NCBI GenBank assembly: GCA_946481495.1
Contig: CAMLNW010000009.1
Location: 1 to 21,928, forward strand
Reading direction: 5' to 3'
Origin: an uncultured Actinomycetes bacterium
GTDB lineage: Bacteria; Actinomycetota; Thermoleophilia; Solirubrobacterales; Thermoleophilaceae
Length of the DNA stretch: 21,928 nucleotides
Part shown: in pieces, positions 12,740 to 20,453 of the stretch
Layout of the letters: each line of letters begins with the position of its first letter
How positions within the stretch are numbered: the stretch's first letter is position 1
The notes under the pieces: model-generated
Databases searched by the model: none
Seen by the model: only the letters and a program-made list of their open reading frames with translations
What the model was told of the DNA's origin: nothing
Position numbers and translations under genes: made by a program

Positions 12740-14278
12740 TCAGCGTCTTGTGCTTACACCTTGCTTGATCGTGCGCGTGGAGTTGCCCATCGCGTCGCGA
12801 GCAGTGATCGAGAGGGTCACGCGAAGCAGGCGACGCTGCGTCAGCGTGTTGCGCAGCACATGCCGGGCGGTCCTGGCAAGTGGAGCGTATAGGCGGGTGG
12901 GTCGGCCCGCGGGCAGCACCCGCGTCACCGGTCGCAGCGCAAAGCGACGCTTGCCGATCGTCACTCGCCCGGCGACCGTCGCACGGCAGCGCTCGTCGCA
13001 GCGAACGCGGGCGTAGGCGCCACCGCGGCGGACGACTCGCTGTATACGGCTGACGTGGACGCGCAAAGAAGGCGGCCGGGTGTCCTCGGGCGCGAACGGC
13101 ACGCCGGTCGCGCACGGAATCCGGCTGTCGTTCTCGACCAGGCGGTAGACCGGGCCGTTGAACGAGGTGGCGTAGACGCAGCCGCCGGCGTCCTCGCCGA
13201 AGGAGGTCAGCCTCGGGACCTCCGCCAGCGGTCCGACCTCGCGGTCGTCAGTCGCGCCGGTCGTGGCGAGCTGCGTGCTGCGCAGGCGGTCGACGTAGAA
13301 GTCGCCGTAGACGAGCCGGCCGTAGAGCGACGGCAGCGATGGGTCGCGCACGACATAGCCGTTGATGATCGACTTGTAGCCGTCGGCCCGCGTCCGCTCG
13401 AGCACCGGCAGCACCGATCCGGTCAGGTCGCACGGCTCGTCGGTCCCTCGCTTCGACCAGCCCTCGCAAGCGTTCCAGCCGAAGTCGGCGCCACGCCCGC
13501 GTCCGTTAGCCGCCGGCAGGTAGTTGATCTCCTCGGTCGTCTTCTCGCCGACGTCACCAATCGTCAGGTCGCCGGTCAGGCGGTCGAACGAGAAGCGGAA
13601 CGGGTTGCGCAGACCCGACGCCCAGATCTCCGGCCGGCGGCCCGGCTGGCCGACGTACGGGTTGCCGACCGGGACGGTGTACTCGCCCGGACCGGCTCCG
13701 CGCGGGTCGATCCGCAGCAGCTTGCCTGACAGGCTGCCGAGATCGCGTGCGGGCGCGCCGCCAGTGCCGCCGTCGCCCGGCGCGAGGTAAAGCAGGTCGC
13801 CGCCGAATTGGATCTGACCGCCATTGTGGTGACTTCCTGCGAAGTGCGGGATCGCGATCACCGTCCGTCGCGTTGCCCGGTTCGCGCTGTCACCGGTGGG
13901 CGCGCGGAACTCGTCGACGCGATTGAATGCGCCGCCGAAGTCGGTGTAGTAGACGTAGAAGCGGCGCGTGGTCTGGAAGTCGGGTGGAAACGCCATCGAC
14001 GTCATTCCCTCCTCGCTGCCGGCATCCGGGTCACCCGGACCGTGAACCTGGTCGCTCAGGTCGAGAAAAGGCTTCGCCAAGCCGTTCTCGACCACCTGGA
14101 TCGTGCCGCGCTGCTCTACGACGTAGAGCCGGTTGCTGTCCCCTGGCGCGCCCGTCACATAGACGGGCTGCGTGAAGTCACCGATCTTCTCTGTGCGTAC
14201 TTCGGCCTGCGCACTCGGTGCGGCGAGCGCGACGGCGATGGCCAGTGCAGTGAGTAACCCCTGTGTCCCCTGTCTCAT
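12740..14278 (-). CDS. Secreted sorbosone/glucose dehydrogenase-like (PQQ beta-propeller) protein
   Basis: This is a 512-residue exported protein. Its signal peptide is MRQGTQGLLTALAIAVALAAPSAQA. The six-bladed propeller typical of the soluble glucose/sorbosone dehydrogenase family follows: QPVYVTGAPGDSNRLYVVEQRG, EEGMTSMAFPPDF, the catalytic-type SHHNGGQIQF (H151), YLAPGDGG, GKLLRIDP, PEIWASGLRNPFRFSFD and GDLTIGDVGE. The family oxidises aldose sugars with PQQ; many members have unproven activity. After about residue 400 an Arg/Val-rich beta domain (LRVHVSRIQRVVRRGGAYARVRC...) with a CDERC pair is added, probably for envelope binding. The ATG at 14278 begins the signal peptide directly; a GTG at 14299 would add seven residues. 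It ends 10 bases before the toxin-antitoxin operator. Confidence 0.82.
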   Translation of the reverse strand: MRQGTQGLLTALAIAVALAAPSAQAEVRTEKIGDFTQPVYVTGAPGDSNRLYVVEQRGTIQVVENGLAKPFLDLSDQVHGPGDPDAGSEEGMTSMAFPPDFQTTRRFYVYYTDFGGAFNRVDEFRAPTGDSANRATRRTVIAIPHFAGSHHNGGQIQFGGDLLYLAPGDGGTGGAPARDLGSLSGKLLRIDPRGAGPGEYTVPVGNPYVGQPGRRPEIWASGLRNPFRFSFDRLTGDLTIGDVGEKTTEEINYLPAANGRGRGADFGWNACEGWSKRGTDEPCDLTGSVLPVLERTRADGYKSIINGYVVRDPSLPSLYGRLVYGDFYVDRLRSTQLATTGATDDREVGPLAEVPRLTSFGEDAGGCVYATSFNGPVYRLVENDSRIPCATGVPFAPEDTRPPSLRVHVSRIQRVVRRGGAYARVRCDERCRATVAGRVTIGKRRFALRPVTRVLPAGRPTRLYAPLARTARHVLRNTLTQRRLLRVTLSITARDAMGNSTRTIKQGVSTRR

Positions 14279-14327
14279 TACCGGTGACGAAACCGGCACC
14301 CGACAGAAGTTGCGGATTTCCGTGAAT

Positions 14328-15290
14328 TCAGCTCTCGAGCTGCGACAGCAGGCACTCTTCCGGCGCCTTGTCGTCGCGCCAGCGGAGGAACTTGGTGCCG
14401 TGGCGGATGCGTTGGCCGGTGACGTGGTCGTAGCCGATCTCGCAGACGAGCTCGGGGCGTAGGCCCTCCCAGGCGAGCTCTTCGTCGGACTTCCAGCGGC
14501 TTTTCTCGCCCTGGCCGCGCTCGTGGGTGCGGTAGGGCTCGAGCAGCGACAGCAGCTCGAGCTTCTGCTTGGCGCCGCCGAAGCCGGAGGTGTGGCCGAC
14601 GATGTGCAGCTCGCCGGCGGCGTCGTACATCCCGAGGATCAACGAGCCGACGACACCCGGCTCCTTGCCGAAGCGGAACGCCGCGACCACGCAGTCCGCC
14701 GTCCGAACGCGCTTGATCTTGACCATCGTCTTGCGCTCGCCGGGTAGGTAGGGGGATTCGGCGCGCTTGGCGATCACACCCTCGGAGTGGCCCTCCAGCC
14801 ACTGCTCGGCGTCGGCGGCGTTGTCGACCAGCGGTGTCAGCTCGACCGGTCCAAGCTTCAGCGCCTCCAGCCGCGCACGCCGCTCCACGTATGGCAGCTC
14901 CAGCAGCTCCTCGTCGCCGATCGCCAGCACGTCGAAGGCGTGGAAGACCGCCGGCGTCTCGGCCGCCAGCTTCTCGACCCGCGACGCCGCCGGGTGGATT
15001 CGCTGGCTCAGCAGGTCGAACTCGTGGATGCCCTCGATCACGATCACGACCTCGCCGTCGAGCACCACGCGGTCCGCGGGCATCGCCAGCAGCTGCGCCT
15101 CGACGTCGGGGAAGTAGCGGTTCATCGGCTTGCCGCCGCGGCTCTGCAGGTAGACCTCGTCGCCGTCGCGGTAGGCGAGCATCCGGAAGCCGTCGTACTT
15201 CGGCTCGTAGCGCCACTCGTCACCCTCCGGCAGCGCCTTCGCGGTGCGCGCCAGCTGCGGCTTGATCGGCGGGACGAGCGGCAGCGTCAC
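14328..15290 (-). CDS. ATP-dependent DNA ligase, LigC-like
   Basis: This is a 320-residue two-domain DNA ligase. Motif I is EPKYDGFR with the adenylated lysine at K31. Motif III is LDGEVVI, IIIa FHAFDVL, IV SEGVIAKR and V MVKIKR. The C-terminal OB-fold begins at ADCVVAAFRFG, with GSLILGMYDAAGELHIVGHTSGF. Size and layout match stand-alone mycobacterial LigC rather than LigD, since there is no polymerase or nuclease domain. Such ligases act in minor repair pathways. The GTG at 15290 begins two bases after the stop of the upstream SDR gene, so the two are surely co-transcribed. Sequence further upstream in this frame is antisense-quality Arg-rich and was left out. No ku or polymerase gene is adjacent. 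Confidence 0.88.
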   Translation of the reverse strand: MTLPLVPPIKPQLARTAKALPEGDEWRYEPKYDGFRMLAYRDGDEVYLQSRGGKPMNRYFPDVEAQLLAMPADRVVLDGEVVIVIEGIHEFDLLSQRIHPAASRVEKLAAETPAVFHAFDVLAIGDEELLELPYVERRARLEALKLGPVELTPLVDNAADAEQWLEGHSEGVIAKRAESPYLPGERKTMVKIKRVRTADCVVAAFRFGKEPGVVGSLILGMYDAAGELHIVGHTSGFGGAKQKLELLSLLEPYRTHERGQGEKSRWKSDEELAWEGLRPELVCEIGYDHVTGQRIRHGTKFLRWRDDKAPEECLLSQLES

Positions 15291-15292
15291 CG

Positions 15293-16075
15293 CTAGCGGC
15301 TCCGTGGCGCGGCGCTGTGGCCGCGCAGCCGGCGCAGGATGAGGTCGGCGGCTCGCGGCGACAGCCCGTGGACCCAGCGCAGCAGCCGCACCTCGCGCGG
15401 GAAGTAGACATTGCGCGAGTCCTTCTCGACCCCCGCCACGATCGCCGCCGCGCACTCCTCGACGTCGGCCTCCTGGCCCTGGCGCCAGTCCGGCAGCTTC
15501 TCGCGCTGGTGGTCGTGCAGGTTCGTCTCGATCTCGCCCGGATAGACGATCGTCACGCCGACGCCGGTCCCGTCGAGGTCGTGCCACAGCCCCTCCGCGA
15601 AGCCGCGCTGCGCCGACTTGGTCGCGCCGTAGACGGCGGCGCCCGGGAAGGTCCGTAACGCCGCGCCTGAGGAGACGATCACCACGTGCCCATGGCGGCG
15701 CTCGACCATGCTCGGCAGCGCCGCGCGCACGGTGTAGAGAGTGCCGAGCCAGTTGATCTCCGTCATCTGGGTCTCGAGCTCCTCGTCGAGGTCGAGCCAG
15801 GCCCCGTAGTGAGCGACGCCGGCGTTGGCGACGATCACGTCGACGTCGCCGAACTCGGCGATCGCGGCGCGGATCGAGTCGCGGTCGGCCACGTCGGCGA
15901 CCAGCGCGCGGTGGCCGTCGCCGGGCAGGCCGTCGATCAGCGCGCGTAGTCCCTCCTCGCCGCGCGCCACCAGGCCCAGCTCGCAGCCGCGGGCCGCGAG
16001 TTGGCGCGCCAAAGCGGCGCCGATGCCGCGCGAGGCGCCGGTGATCACGACGCGTGTGCCGGGGGTGAGCTTCAC
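15293..16075 (-). CDS. SDR-family NAD(P)-dependent oxidoreductase
   Basis: This is a 260-residue classical short-chain dehydrogenase. It has TGASRGIG (12-19), DVAD, NAG (84-86), the catalytic serine in VSSGAAL (S135/S136) and YGATK (Y149, K153), and YPGEIETN for cofactor positioning. An Arg-rich tail (LRWVHGLSPRAADLILRRLRG) resembles the membrane-facing ends of some actinobacterial lipid-acting SDRs, but the substrate cannot be told from sequence. The start is a GTG at 16075. It precedes the DNA ligase gene by two bases and is divergent from the DtxR-family regulator across a 61-base gap. Confidence 0.88.
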   Translation of the reverse strand: MKLTPGTRVVITGASRGIGAALARQLAARGCELGLVARGEEGLRALIDGLPGDGHRALVADVADRDSIRAAIAEFGDVDVIVANAGVAHYGAWLDLDEELETQMTEINWLGTLYTVRAALPSMVERRHGHVVIVSSGAALRTFPGAAVYGATKSAQRGFAEGLWHDLDGTGVGVTIVYPGEIETNLHDHQREKLPDWRQGQEADVEECAAAIVAGVEKDSRNVYFPREVRLLRWVHGLSPRAADLILRRLRGHSAAPRSR

Positions 16076-16136
16076 CGCCGGGCACTCTAGACGACCATTA
16101 GCATGGCCTCAGAAGCCCGCCCCAACGAGGAGACCG

Positions 16137-16850
16137 ATGTCACACGAGCAGGCGACCGTCGCGGAGGAGGAGTACCTCCAGATCATCTTCTGGCTGCAGG
16201 AGGCGGGTCTGCCGATGACCGGGGCCAACGTCGCGCGTGCGATGCAGGTCTCCGCCCCGACCGTCCACGAGATGATCGGTCGGCTCGAGAGCGACGGTTA
16301 CATCACGCGCCGCTCCGACAAGTCGATCGAGTTCACCGAGTCGGGCCGCCAGCACGCCGAGGACATCGTCCGCCGCCACCGGCTGATCGAGCGCTTCCTC
16401 ACCGACGTCTTCGACATCCCGTGGGATCAGGTCCACGAGGAGGCCGAGAAGCTCGAGCACTGGATGTCGCCGACGGTCGAGGAGCGGATGCTGAAGGCGA
16501 TCGGCGACGCTGACACCTGCCCGCACGGCCACCCGATCTTCAGCCACAAGCGCCTCCCCGGCGTCCCGCTCGCCGACGTTGAGGTTGGCGCCAAGGTCAA
16601 GGTCCTGCGCTTCGAGAACGAGGCCGAGGACCTGCTCCACTACCTGATGGAGTCCGGCCTCACGCCGGGGCTGGAGGGAACCCTGTCGGAGTCCAACGAC
16701 GACATCGTCGCCATCGACGGTGGCGACCGCACCTACTCGGTGACCCACAGCGTCGCCCAGACCGTCTCCGTCGAGGCCGACCCCTCGCCGCCGCCGCGCG
16801 TCGCGCTGCCCGAGCAGCTCGTCCTCGCCAAGGAGCACTGGGGCCGCTAG
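16137..16850 (+). CDS. DtxR/MntR-family metal-dependent regulator
   Basis: This is a 237-residue three-domain protein. A winged helix-turn-helix (TGANVARAMQVSAPTVHEMIGRLESDGYI, residues 28-56) is followed by a dimerisation/metal domain and a C-terminal FeoA/SH3-like domain (about 155-220). Aligning by eye to DtxR and MntR, the ligands are H81, E85 and H100 plus the primary group E12, E104, E107 and H108 (AEKLEHWMS). DtxR/IdeR has Cys at the E104 place and Met at E12; MntR has Glu and Asp there. The site therefore looks manganese-type rather than iron-type, while the three-domain build is DtxR-like. GAGGAG at 16127-16132 is a good ribosome binding site for the ATG at 16137. It probably represses metal uptake genes elsewhere, and perhaps itself. 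Confidence 0.88.
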   Translation: MSHEQATVAEEEYLQIIFWLQEAGLPMTGANVARAMQVSAPTVHEMIGRLESDGYITRRSDKSIEFTESGRQHAEDIVRRHRLIERFLTDVFDIPWDQVHEEAEKLEHWMSPTVEERMLKAIGDADTCPHGHPIFSHKRLPGVPLADVEVGAKVKVLRFENEAEDLLHYLMESGLTPGLEGTLSESNDDIVAIDGGDRTYSVTHSVAQTVSVEADPSPPPRVALPEQLVLAKEHWGR

Positions 16851-16880
16851 CGCGAGCTGGAATCGTCGGGGAACGCGAGC

Positions 16881-17696
16881 ATGCGGCCGAGTGAGCGTGG
16901 CGGCATCACGCTCCATGAGTTCGAGCTGTTCGCCGGCCACGCCGGGCTGATCGCGGGCTGCAGCGAGCGCGCCGGTGGCGTCAGCGAGCCGCCCTACGAC
17001 GAGCTCAACGTCGGCCTCCACGTCGGTGACGATGCCGAGGCGGTGATCGAGAACCGCCGCCGCGTCGTCGCGGCGATCGGCTCCGACCTCGACGCGCTCG
17101 TGATGCCGCTGCAGGTCCACAAGGGGCACGTCGCGATCGTGACCGCGGCCGATCGCGGCAGCGGGGCGCGTTCGCTCGACGGCGCGATCGCCGACACCGA
17201 CGCGATCGTCACCCACGAGCCCGGCATCGTCCTTGCGGTGATGCTCGCCGACTGCGTCCCCGTGATCGTCTTCGACCCCGTCACGCCCGCCGTCGGCGTC
17301 GCTCACGCCGGCTGGGGCGGGACCGTCAACCACGTTACGCGCAACACCGTCGACGCCCTCGCTCGCCACTACGGCTCCAATCCCGCCGATCTGCTGGCGG
17401 GCGTCGGCCCGTCGATTGGCCCCGCGAGCTACGAGGTCGGCGCCGAAGTCGCGCAGCGAGCCCGCGACGCGTTTCCGGCGGTCGACGTCGTCCGCCCAAA
17501 GGGAGATGGCAAGTACCTGTTCGACCTCTGGGAGAGCAACGTCGCCGACCTTGTGGCGGCCGGCGTCGTGCGCGACAACATCGAGGTCGCGGGCATCGAC
17601 ACCTTCGTCGGCGCCGACCGCTTCTTCTCCCACCGTCGCCAGAGCCCGACCGGCAGGTTCATGGCACTCGCGTGCCTGCGTAGCGCCGAAGTTTGA
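16881..17696 (+). CDS. pgeF: PgeF/YfiH-type laccase-domain protein
   Basis: This is a 271-residue member of the DUF152/YfiH family. It has PYDELNVGLHVGDD, QVHKGHV with H80, MLADCVPV with C125, and AHAGWGG with H142, which are the three zinc ligands. GVGPSIGPASYEVG and FFSHRRQSPTGR complete the set. Members were named polyphenol oxidases, then shown to act on purine nucleosides; E. coli PgeF edits wrong amino acids in peptidoglycan precursors. It follows the DtxR/MntR-family gene by 30 bases, likely in one operon. In many actinobacteria this gene sits by ftsZ, so this location is different. It ends seven bases from a convergent membrane-protein gene. Confidence 0.85.
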   Translation: MRPSERGGITLHEFELFAGHAGLIAGCSERAGGVSEPPYDELNVGLHVGDDAEAVIENRRRVVAAIGSDLDALVMPLQVHKGHVAIVTAADRGSGARSLDGAIADTDAIVTHEPGIVLAVMLADCVPVIVFDPVTPAVGVAHAGWGGTVNHVTRNTVDALARHYGSNPADLLAGVGPSIGPASYEVGAEVAQRARDAFPAVDVVRPKGDGKYLFDLWESNVADLVAAGVVRDNIEVAGIDTFVGADRFFSHRRQSPTGRFMALACLRSAEV

Positions 17697-17703
17697 GCTG
17701 ACC

Positions 17704-18477
17704 TCAGTCGCCGATTCCCGGCAGCTGCGGCTGGCTTGGCACGGCCGTGCGGCGGGCGCGGATGTCGAAGAACAGCAGCGTCGACACCAGCGCGACGAAC
17801 GGCGCCGTCAGCGCCTCGGTGAGGATCATTCCGCCGAGTGCGATCGCCTGGCGGTCGGCCGACTCGGCGAGCGCTTGGAGTGGGATCACGATTACCGACG
17901 CGGGTAGAAACGCCGCGACGTTGGCGAGCACGATCACGCCGAAGGTGCGGAACCAGTAGCCGTCGGTCAGGCGCCAGCTTCCGCGCAGCGCCTCGGTCGA
18001 GCGCGCGTCGTCGATCACCACCGACTGGGCGACGAAGTACCAGCGGACGGCGACGTAGATGCCGGGGACGATCAGCAGGACGAGCCCGAGCGCGATGCCG
18101 GCGCCGGACAGCAGGACGGCCAGGAATAGCGGCGCGAAGATGTCGAGGCCGGCCTGGATCGACGGTCCGGCGTGTGGCCGCTCGCCGTCGGCCAGCCGCT
18201 GCAGCAGGTGGATCACCGCGGCGGCGATCAGCGGCGCGACCACCAGGTAGCTGACGATCATCGGGATCAGCAGCTCGGCCGTGTTGTCGCGCTCGCGGTA
18301 GCCCGAGGTCAGCTCCTCGAGGCCGATCCCCGACACGATCAGCTGGACCGGCAGCACGACTGCGAAGCCGATCGCGAAGACCGTCAGGAAGTTGTGCAGG
18401 TAGAGACTGAATGCGTCGCCGAGCAGCTCCCAGATCCCGCGCTGTTTCGCGAGATCGAGCCGCTCGGGCTGGTTCAC
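17704..18477 (-). CDS. Multi-pass membrane protein, GPDPase-membrane/YciC-like
   Basis: This 257-residue integral membrane protein has about six hydrophobic spans. They are, in order: FLTVFAIGFAVVLPVQLIV, LLIPMIVSYLVVAPLIAAAVIHLL, IFAPLFLAVLLSGAGIALGLVLLIVPGIYVAV, FGVIVLANVAAFLPASVIVI, and a last span near ALTAPFVALVSTLLFF. The N-terminus RGIWELLGDAFSLYLHNF and the middle VPGIYVAVRWYFVAQSVVIDD with 'ALRGSWRLTDGYWFRTFG' are typical of the glycerophosphodiester phosphodiesterase membrane-domain-like group, whose function is unknown. The GTG at 18477 overlaps the aminotransferase stop by four bases (GTGA), so translation is coupled. Confidence 0.8.
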   Translation of the reverse strand: MNQPERLDLAKQRGIWELLGDAFSLYLHNFLTVFAIGFAVVLPVQLIVSGIGLEELTSGYRERDNTAELLIPMIVSYLVVAPLIAAAVIHLLQRLADGERPHAGPSIQAGLDIFAPLFLAVLLSGAGIALGLVLLIVPGIYVAVRWYFVAQSVVIDDARSTEALRGSWRLTDGYWFRTFGVIVLANVAAFLPASVIVIPLQALAESADRQAIALGGMILTEALTAPFVALVSTLLFFDIRARRTAVPSQPQLPGIGD

Positions 18478-19580
18478 GTCCTGGCGCCGGCCAGGTCGCG
18501 GTAGGCGCCGGCGAGCCGCGCGACGGCCTCGTCGATCTGGTCCGCCCGCACGCCCGAGTAGGCGATCCGCAGCGAGCTCTCGCCACCCTCGAGCAGGAAG
18601 TCGGTGCCCTTGACGAACACGACGCCGCGCTCGCCAGCCAGCTCGGCCAGCTCGCCGACGCTCACGCTGTCGTCGGGCAGGTCGACCCAGAGGAAGTAGC
18701 CGCCGGTCGGAACCACGAAGCGCGCCGCCGGCAGCTCGCGCTCGAGCGCCGCGCAGAGGATGTCGCGCCGCTCGCGCAGCGCGTTCTTGACCGTCTCGAT
18801 CGAGGTCACGATCCCACCCGAGCGGCAGAACTCGTTGACGATCGACTGCGCGACCATGTTCGGCGAGATGTAGGTGCTGGTGGCGAGCTTGCGCGCCTTG
18901 CCGATCAGCTCCGCCGGGCCGGCGAGGTAGCCGACGCGGATGCCCGGGCAGACGGTCTTCGAGAACGACGACGCGTAGACGACCTGGTCGCTCTGGTCGA
19001 GCGACAGCATCGTCGGCAGCGACTCGCCCTCGAAGCGCAGCTCGACGTAGGGGTCGTCCTCGAACAGCACGAAGTCGTACTCGGCGGCGAGTGCGACGAG
19101 CCGCTGGCGCTTCTCGAGCGACAGCGTGCAGCCGGCCGGGTTGTGGAAGTTGGGGATGACGTGCGCCAGCTTCGGCCGCGCGCCCGCTTGCAGCGCCTGC
19201 TCGAGCGCGTCGACGTCGAGCCCGTCGTCCTGCAGCGGGATCGCCAGGATCTCCGCGCCCAGCGAGCGCAGCGACAGCAGCGTGCGGTCGTAGGTCGGCG
19301 CCTCGACGACGACGGTGTCGCCCGGCTCGACCAGCAGCTGGAACAGGAACGCGTCGGCCTGCATCGAGCCGTTGGTCGCGATCACCTGCTCCTTGGCGAT
19401 CCCCTGCCGCTCCGCGATCCACTCGACCAGCGGCCCATAGCCCGCCGACGTTCCATACGCGAACGTCCCGGCCGGATCGTTCTGGAAAGCCCGATCGGCC
19501 GCCGCACGCAGCTCGTCGACGGCGATGATGTCGAGCGACGGGGCGCCCCGGGCGAGAGAGATGGAATCGGTAGGGCTCAC
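18474..19580 (-). CDS. PLP-dependent aminotransferase, class I/II (LysN/MocR-catalytic type)
   Basis: This is a 368-residue fold-type I aminotransferase. It has YGTSAGYGPLVEWIAER and ATNGSMQADAFLFQLL, the substrate-loop HNPAG (N147), DDPYVELRF, and the PLP lysine in SSFSKTVCPGIRVGY (K208). The C-terminal domain has TGGYFLWVDLPD and SSLRIAYSG. It most resembles 2-aminoadipate/aromatic aminotransferases that share the catalytic part of MocR regulators, but it has no helix-turn-helix domain. The substrate cannot be fixed from sequence. The start is a GTG at 19580 without a clear ribosome binding site. It is followed by a four-base overlap with the membrane-protein gene; the nucleotidyltransferase gene ends 41 bases upstream on the same strand. 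Confidence 0.88.
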   Translation of the reverse strand: MSPTDSISLARGAPSLDIIAVDELRAAADRAFQNDPAGTFAYGTSAGYGPLVEWIAERQGIAKEQVIATNGSMQADAFLFQLLVEPGDTVVVEAPTYDRTLLSLRSLGAEILAIPLQDDGLDVDALEQALQAGARPKLAHVIPNFHNPAGCTLSLEKRQRLVALAAEYDFVLFEDDPYVELRFEGESLPTMLSLDQSDQVVYASSFSKTVCPGIRVGYLAGPAELIGKARKLATSTYISPNMVAQSIVNEFCRSGGIVTSIETVKNALRERRDILCAALERELPAARFVVPTGGYFLWVDLPDDSVSVGELAELAGERGVVFVKGTDFLLEGGESSLRIAYSGVRADQIDEAVARLAGAYRDLAGART

Positions 19581-19621
19581 GAAGCCGCCACGATATCGAG
19601 ATGCCCGCCGCAGTCTGAATC

Positions 19622-20143
19622 TCAGCGGCCGAGCGTCCGCTCGAGCTTCGCGCGGAAGTCGGCGGCGTCGAGCGACGGATATCTGAACAGGTCCGGCTCG
19701 ATCTGCCCGAACAGCTCTTCCAGGCGCTTGGGATCGACCAAGCCCTGCTCGATCATCGCCTCGACATCTGCGCGATCGAGCTCGAAGTCGCGCGAGATCT
19801 TAGAAAGCGCTTGCGAGTACGGATCGAAGTGCCGGACAGTGATTCGACCCTCGCTGAAGGCGAACGGGGAGCGCTCGCGCCATCCGGGAAGCTCGGGGAT
19901 GAAGTCTGGAGGCGATGCCAGCTCGACGTTGACGTGAAGCTCGTCCTTGACGGTCGCTATCCGGCGCAGCAGGTCGTCGGAGTCCGGCTCGAGACGTAAG
20001 TCGATGTCCACGGTGGAGTCGCGCCAGCCATGCAGTACCGCCGTAGCGCCTCCTGTGAGGTAGATCGTCGTGTCTTCGCTCGCGGTCCGGGCCAGCTCGC
20101 GGACGAGCCCGCGGATCCGCTCGACGTCAGCGTTGGGCCGCAC
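19622..20143 (-). CDS. DUF6036-like nucleotidyltransferase (possible toxin of a two-gene unit)
   Basis: This is a 173-residue protein with a minimal nucleotidyltransferase core: IYLTGGATAVLHGWRDSTVDIDLRL. GG (31-32) and the metal pair D46/D48 are in the GG...DxD spacing of MNT/AbiEii-like enzymes, and HVNVELAS may supply the third acid. The second half is helical (SQALSKISRDFELDRADVEAMIEQGLV). Proteins like this are annotated DUF6036 and in some genomes are thought to be part of toxin-antitoxin-like pairs. The GTG start at 20143 lies 17 bases inside the upstream 97-residue gene, so the two are translated together. Enzyme class is fairly sure; toxin role is inference. Confidence 0.78.
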   Translation of the reverse strand: MRPNADVERIRGLVRELARTASEDTTIYLTGGATAVLHGWRDSTVDIDLRLEPDSDDLLRRIATVKDELHVNVELASPPDFIPELPGWRERSPFAFSEGRITVRHFDPYSQALSKISRDFELDRADVEAMIEQGLVDPKRLEELFGQIEPDLFRYPSLDAADFRAKLERTLGR

Positions 20144-20420
20144 GCTGCTCGGCGGCGCTCGCGAAGCTTGCCATGCGTCCCAGGAGGGCGTTGTAGCGGC
20201 TGTAGGCGCCAGCGGGGTCGCGTTCGGAGAGGAGCTCGTAGAGGCGGTGGGACCCAGGCTGATCGGATACGGACTGGGGCACGGCGATTCCTATCTCTCG
20301 TAGGCGCGGAGCGGCCATGCGAACTAGAGCCGCGTCCGGTGTATCCCTTCCGGCTTGCAGATCGGACATGCCGGCGACCACGAGGTCGGCGCCGGGCAGA
20401 CTGTCGAGGTCAGCGCGCAT
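20127..20420 (-). CDS. Small hypothetical partner of the nucleotidyltransferase
   Basis: This is a 97-residue, mostly helical protein (MRADLDSLPGADLVVAGMSDL..., PAGAYSRYNALLGRMASFASAAEQ) with no motif I can name. It looks real: the ATG at 20420 lies 33 bases after the sucD stop on the same strand. Composition is normal for the window, with no Arg/Pro-rich shadow character. Its end overlaps the nucleotidyltransferase start by 17 bases. The start codon lies inside a perfect palindrome GCGCATGCGC (20415-20424) that could bind a regulator or arise by chance. By position it may be the antitoxin or binding partner of the nucleotidyltransferase. Confidence 0.65.
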   Translation of the reverse strand: MRADLDSLPGADLVVAGMSDLQAGRDTPDAALVRMAAPRLREIGIAVPQSVSDQPGSHRLYELLSERDPAGAYSRYNALLGRMASFASAAEQRAAQR

Positions 20421-20453
20421 GCGCCAATGGTACGTCGCCGGTCGGCGTGGCTA

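Noticed and set aside
16076..16136. Possible DtxR-type box in the gap before the regulator
   Set aside because: No convincing dyad resembling DtxR or MntR boxes could be read there.
16140..17633. 497-codon minus-strand frame opposite the DtxR-family gene and pgeF
   Set aside because: Both plus-strand genes are clear families; the frame is a shadow.
18411..19937. 508-codon plus-strand frame opposite the aminotransferase region
   Set aside because: The minus strand encodes an aminotransferase with all PLP motifs; this is antisense.
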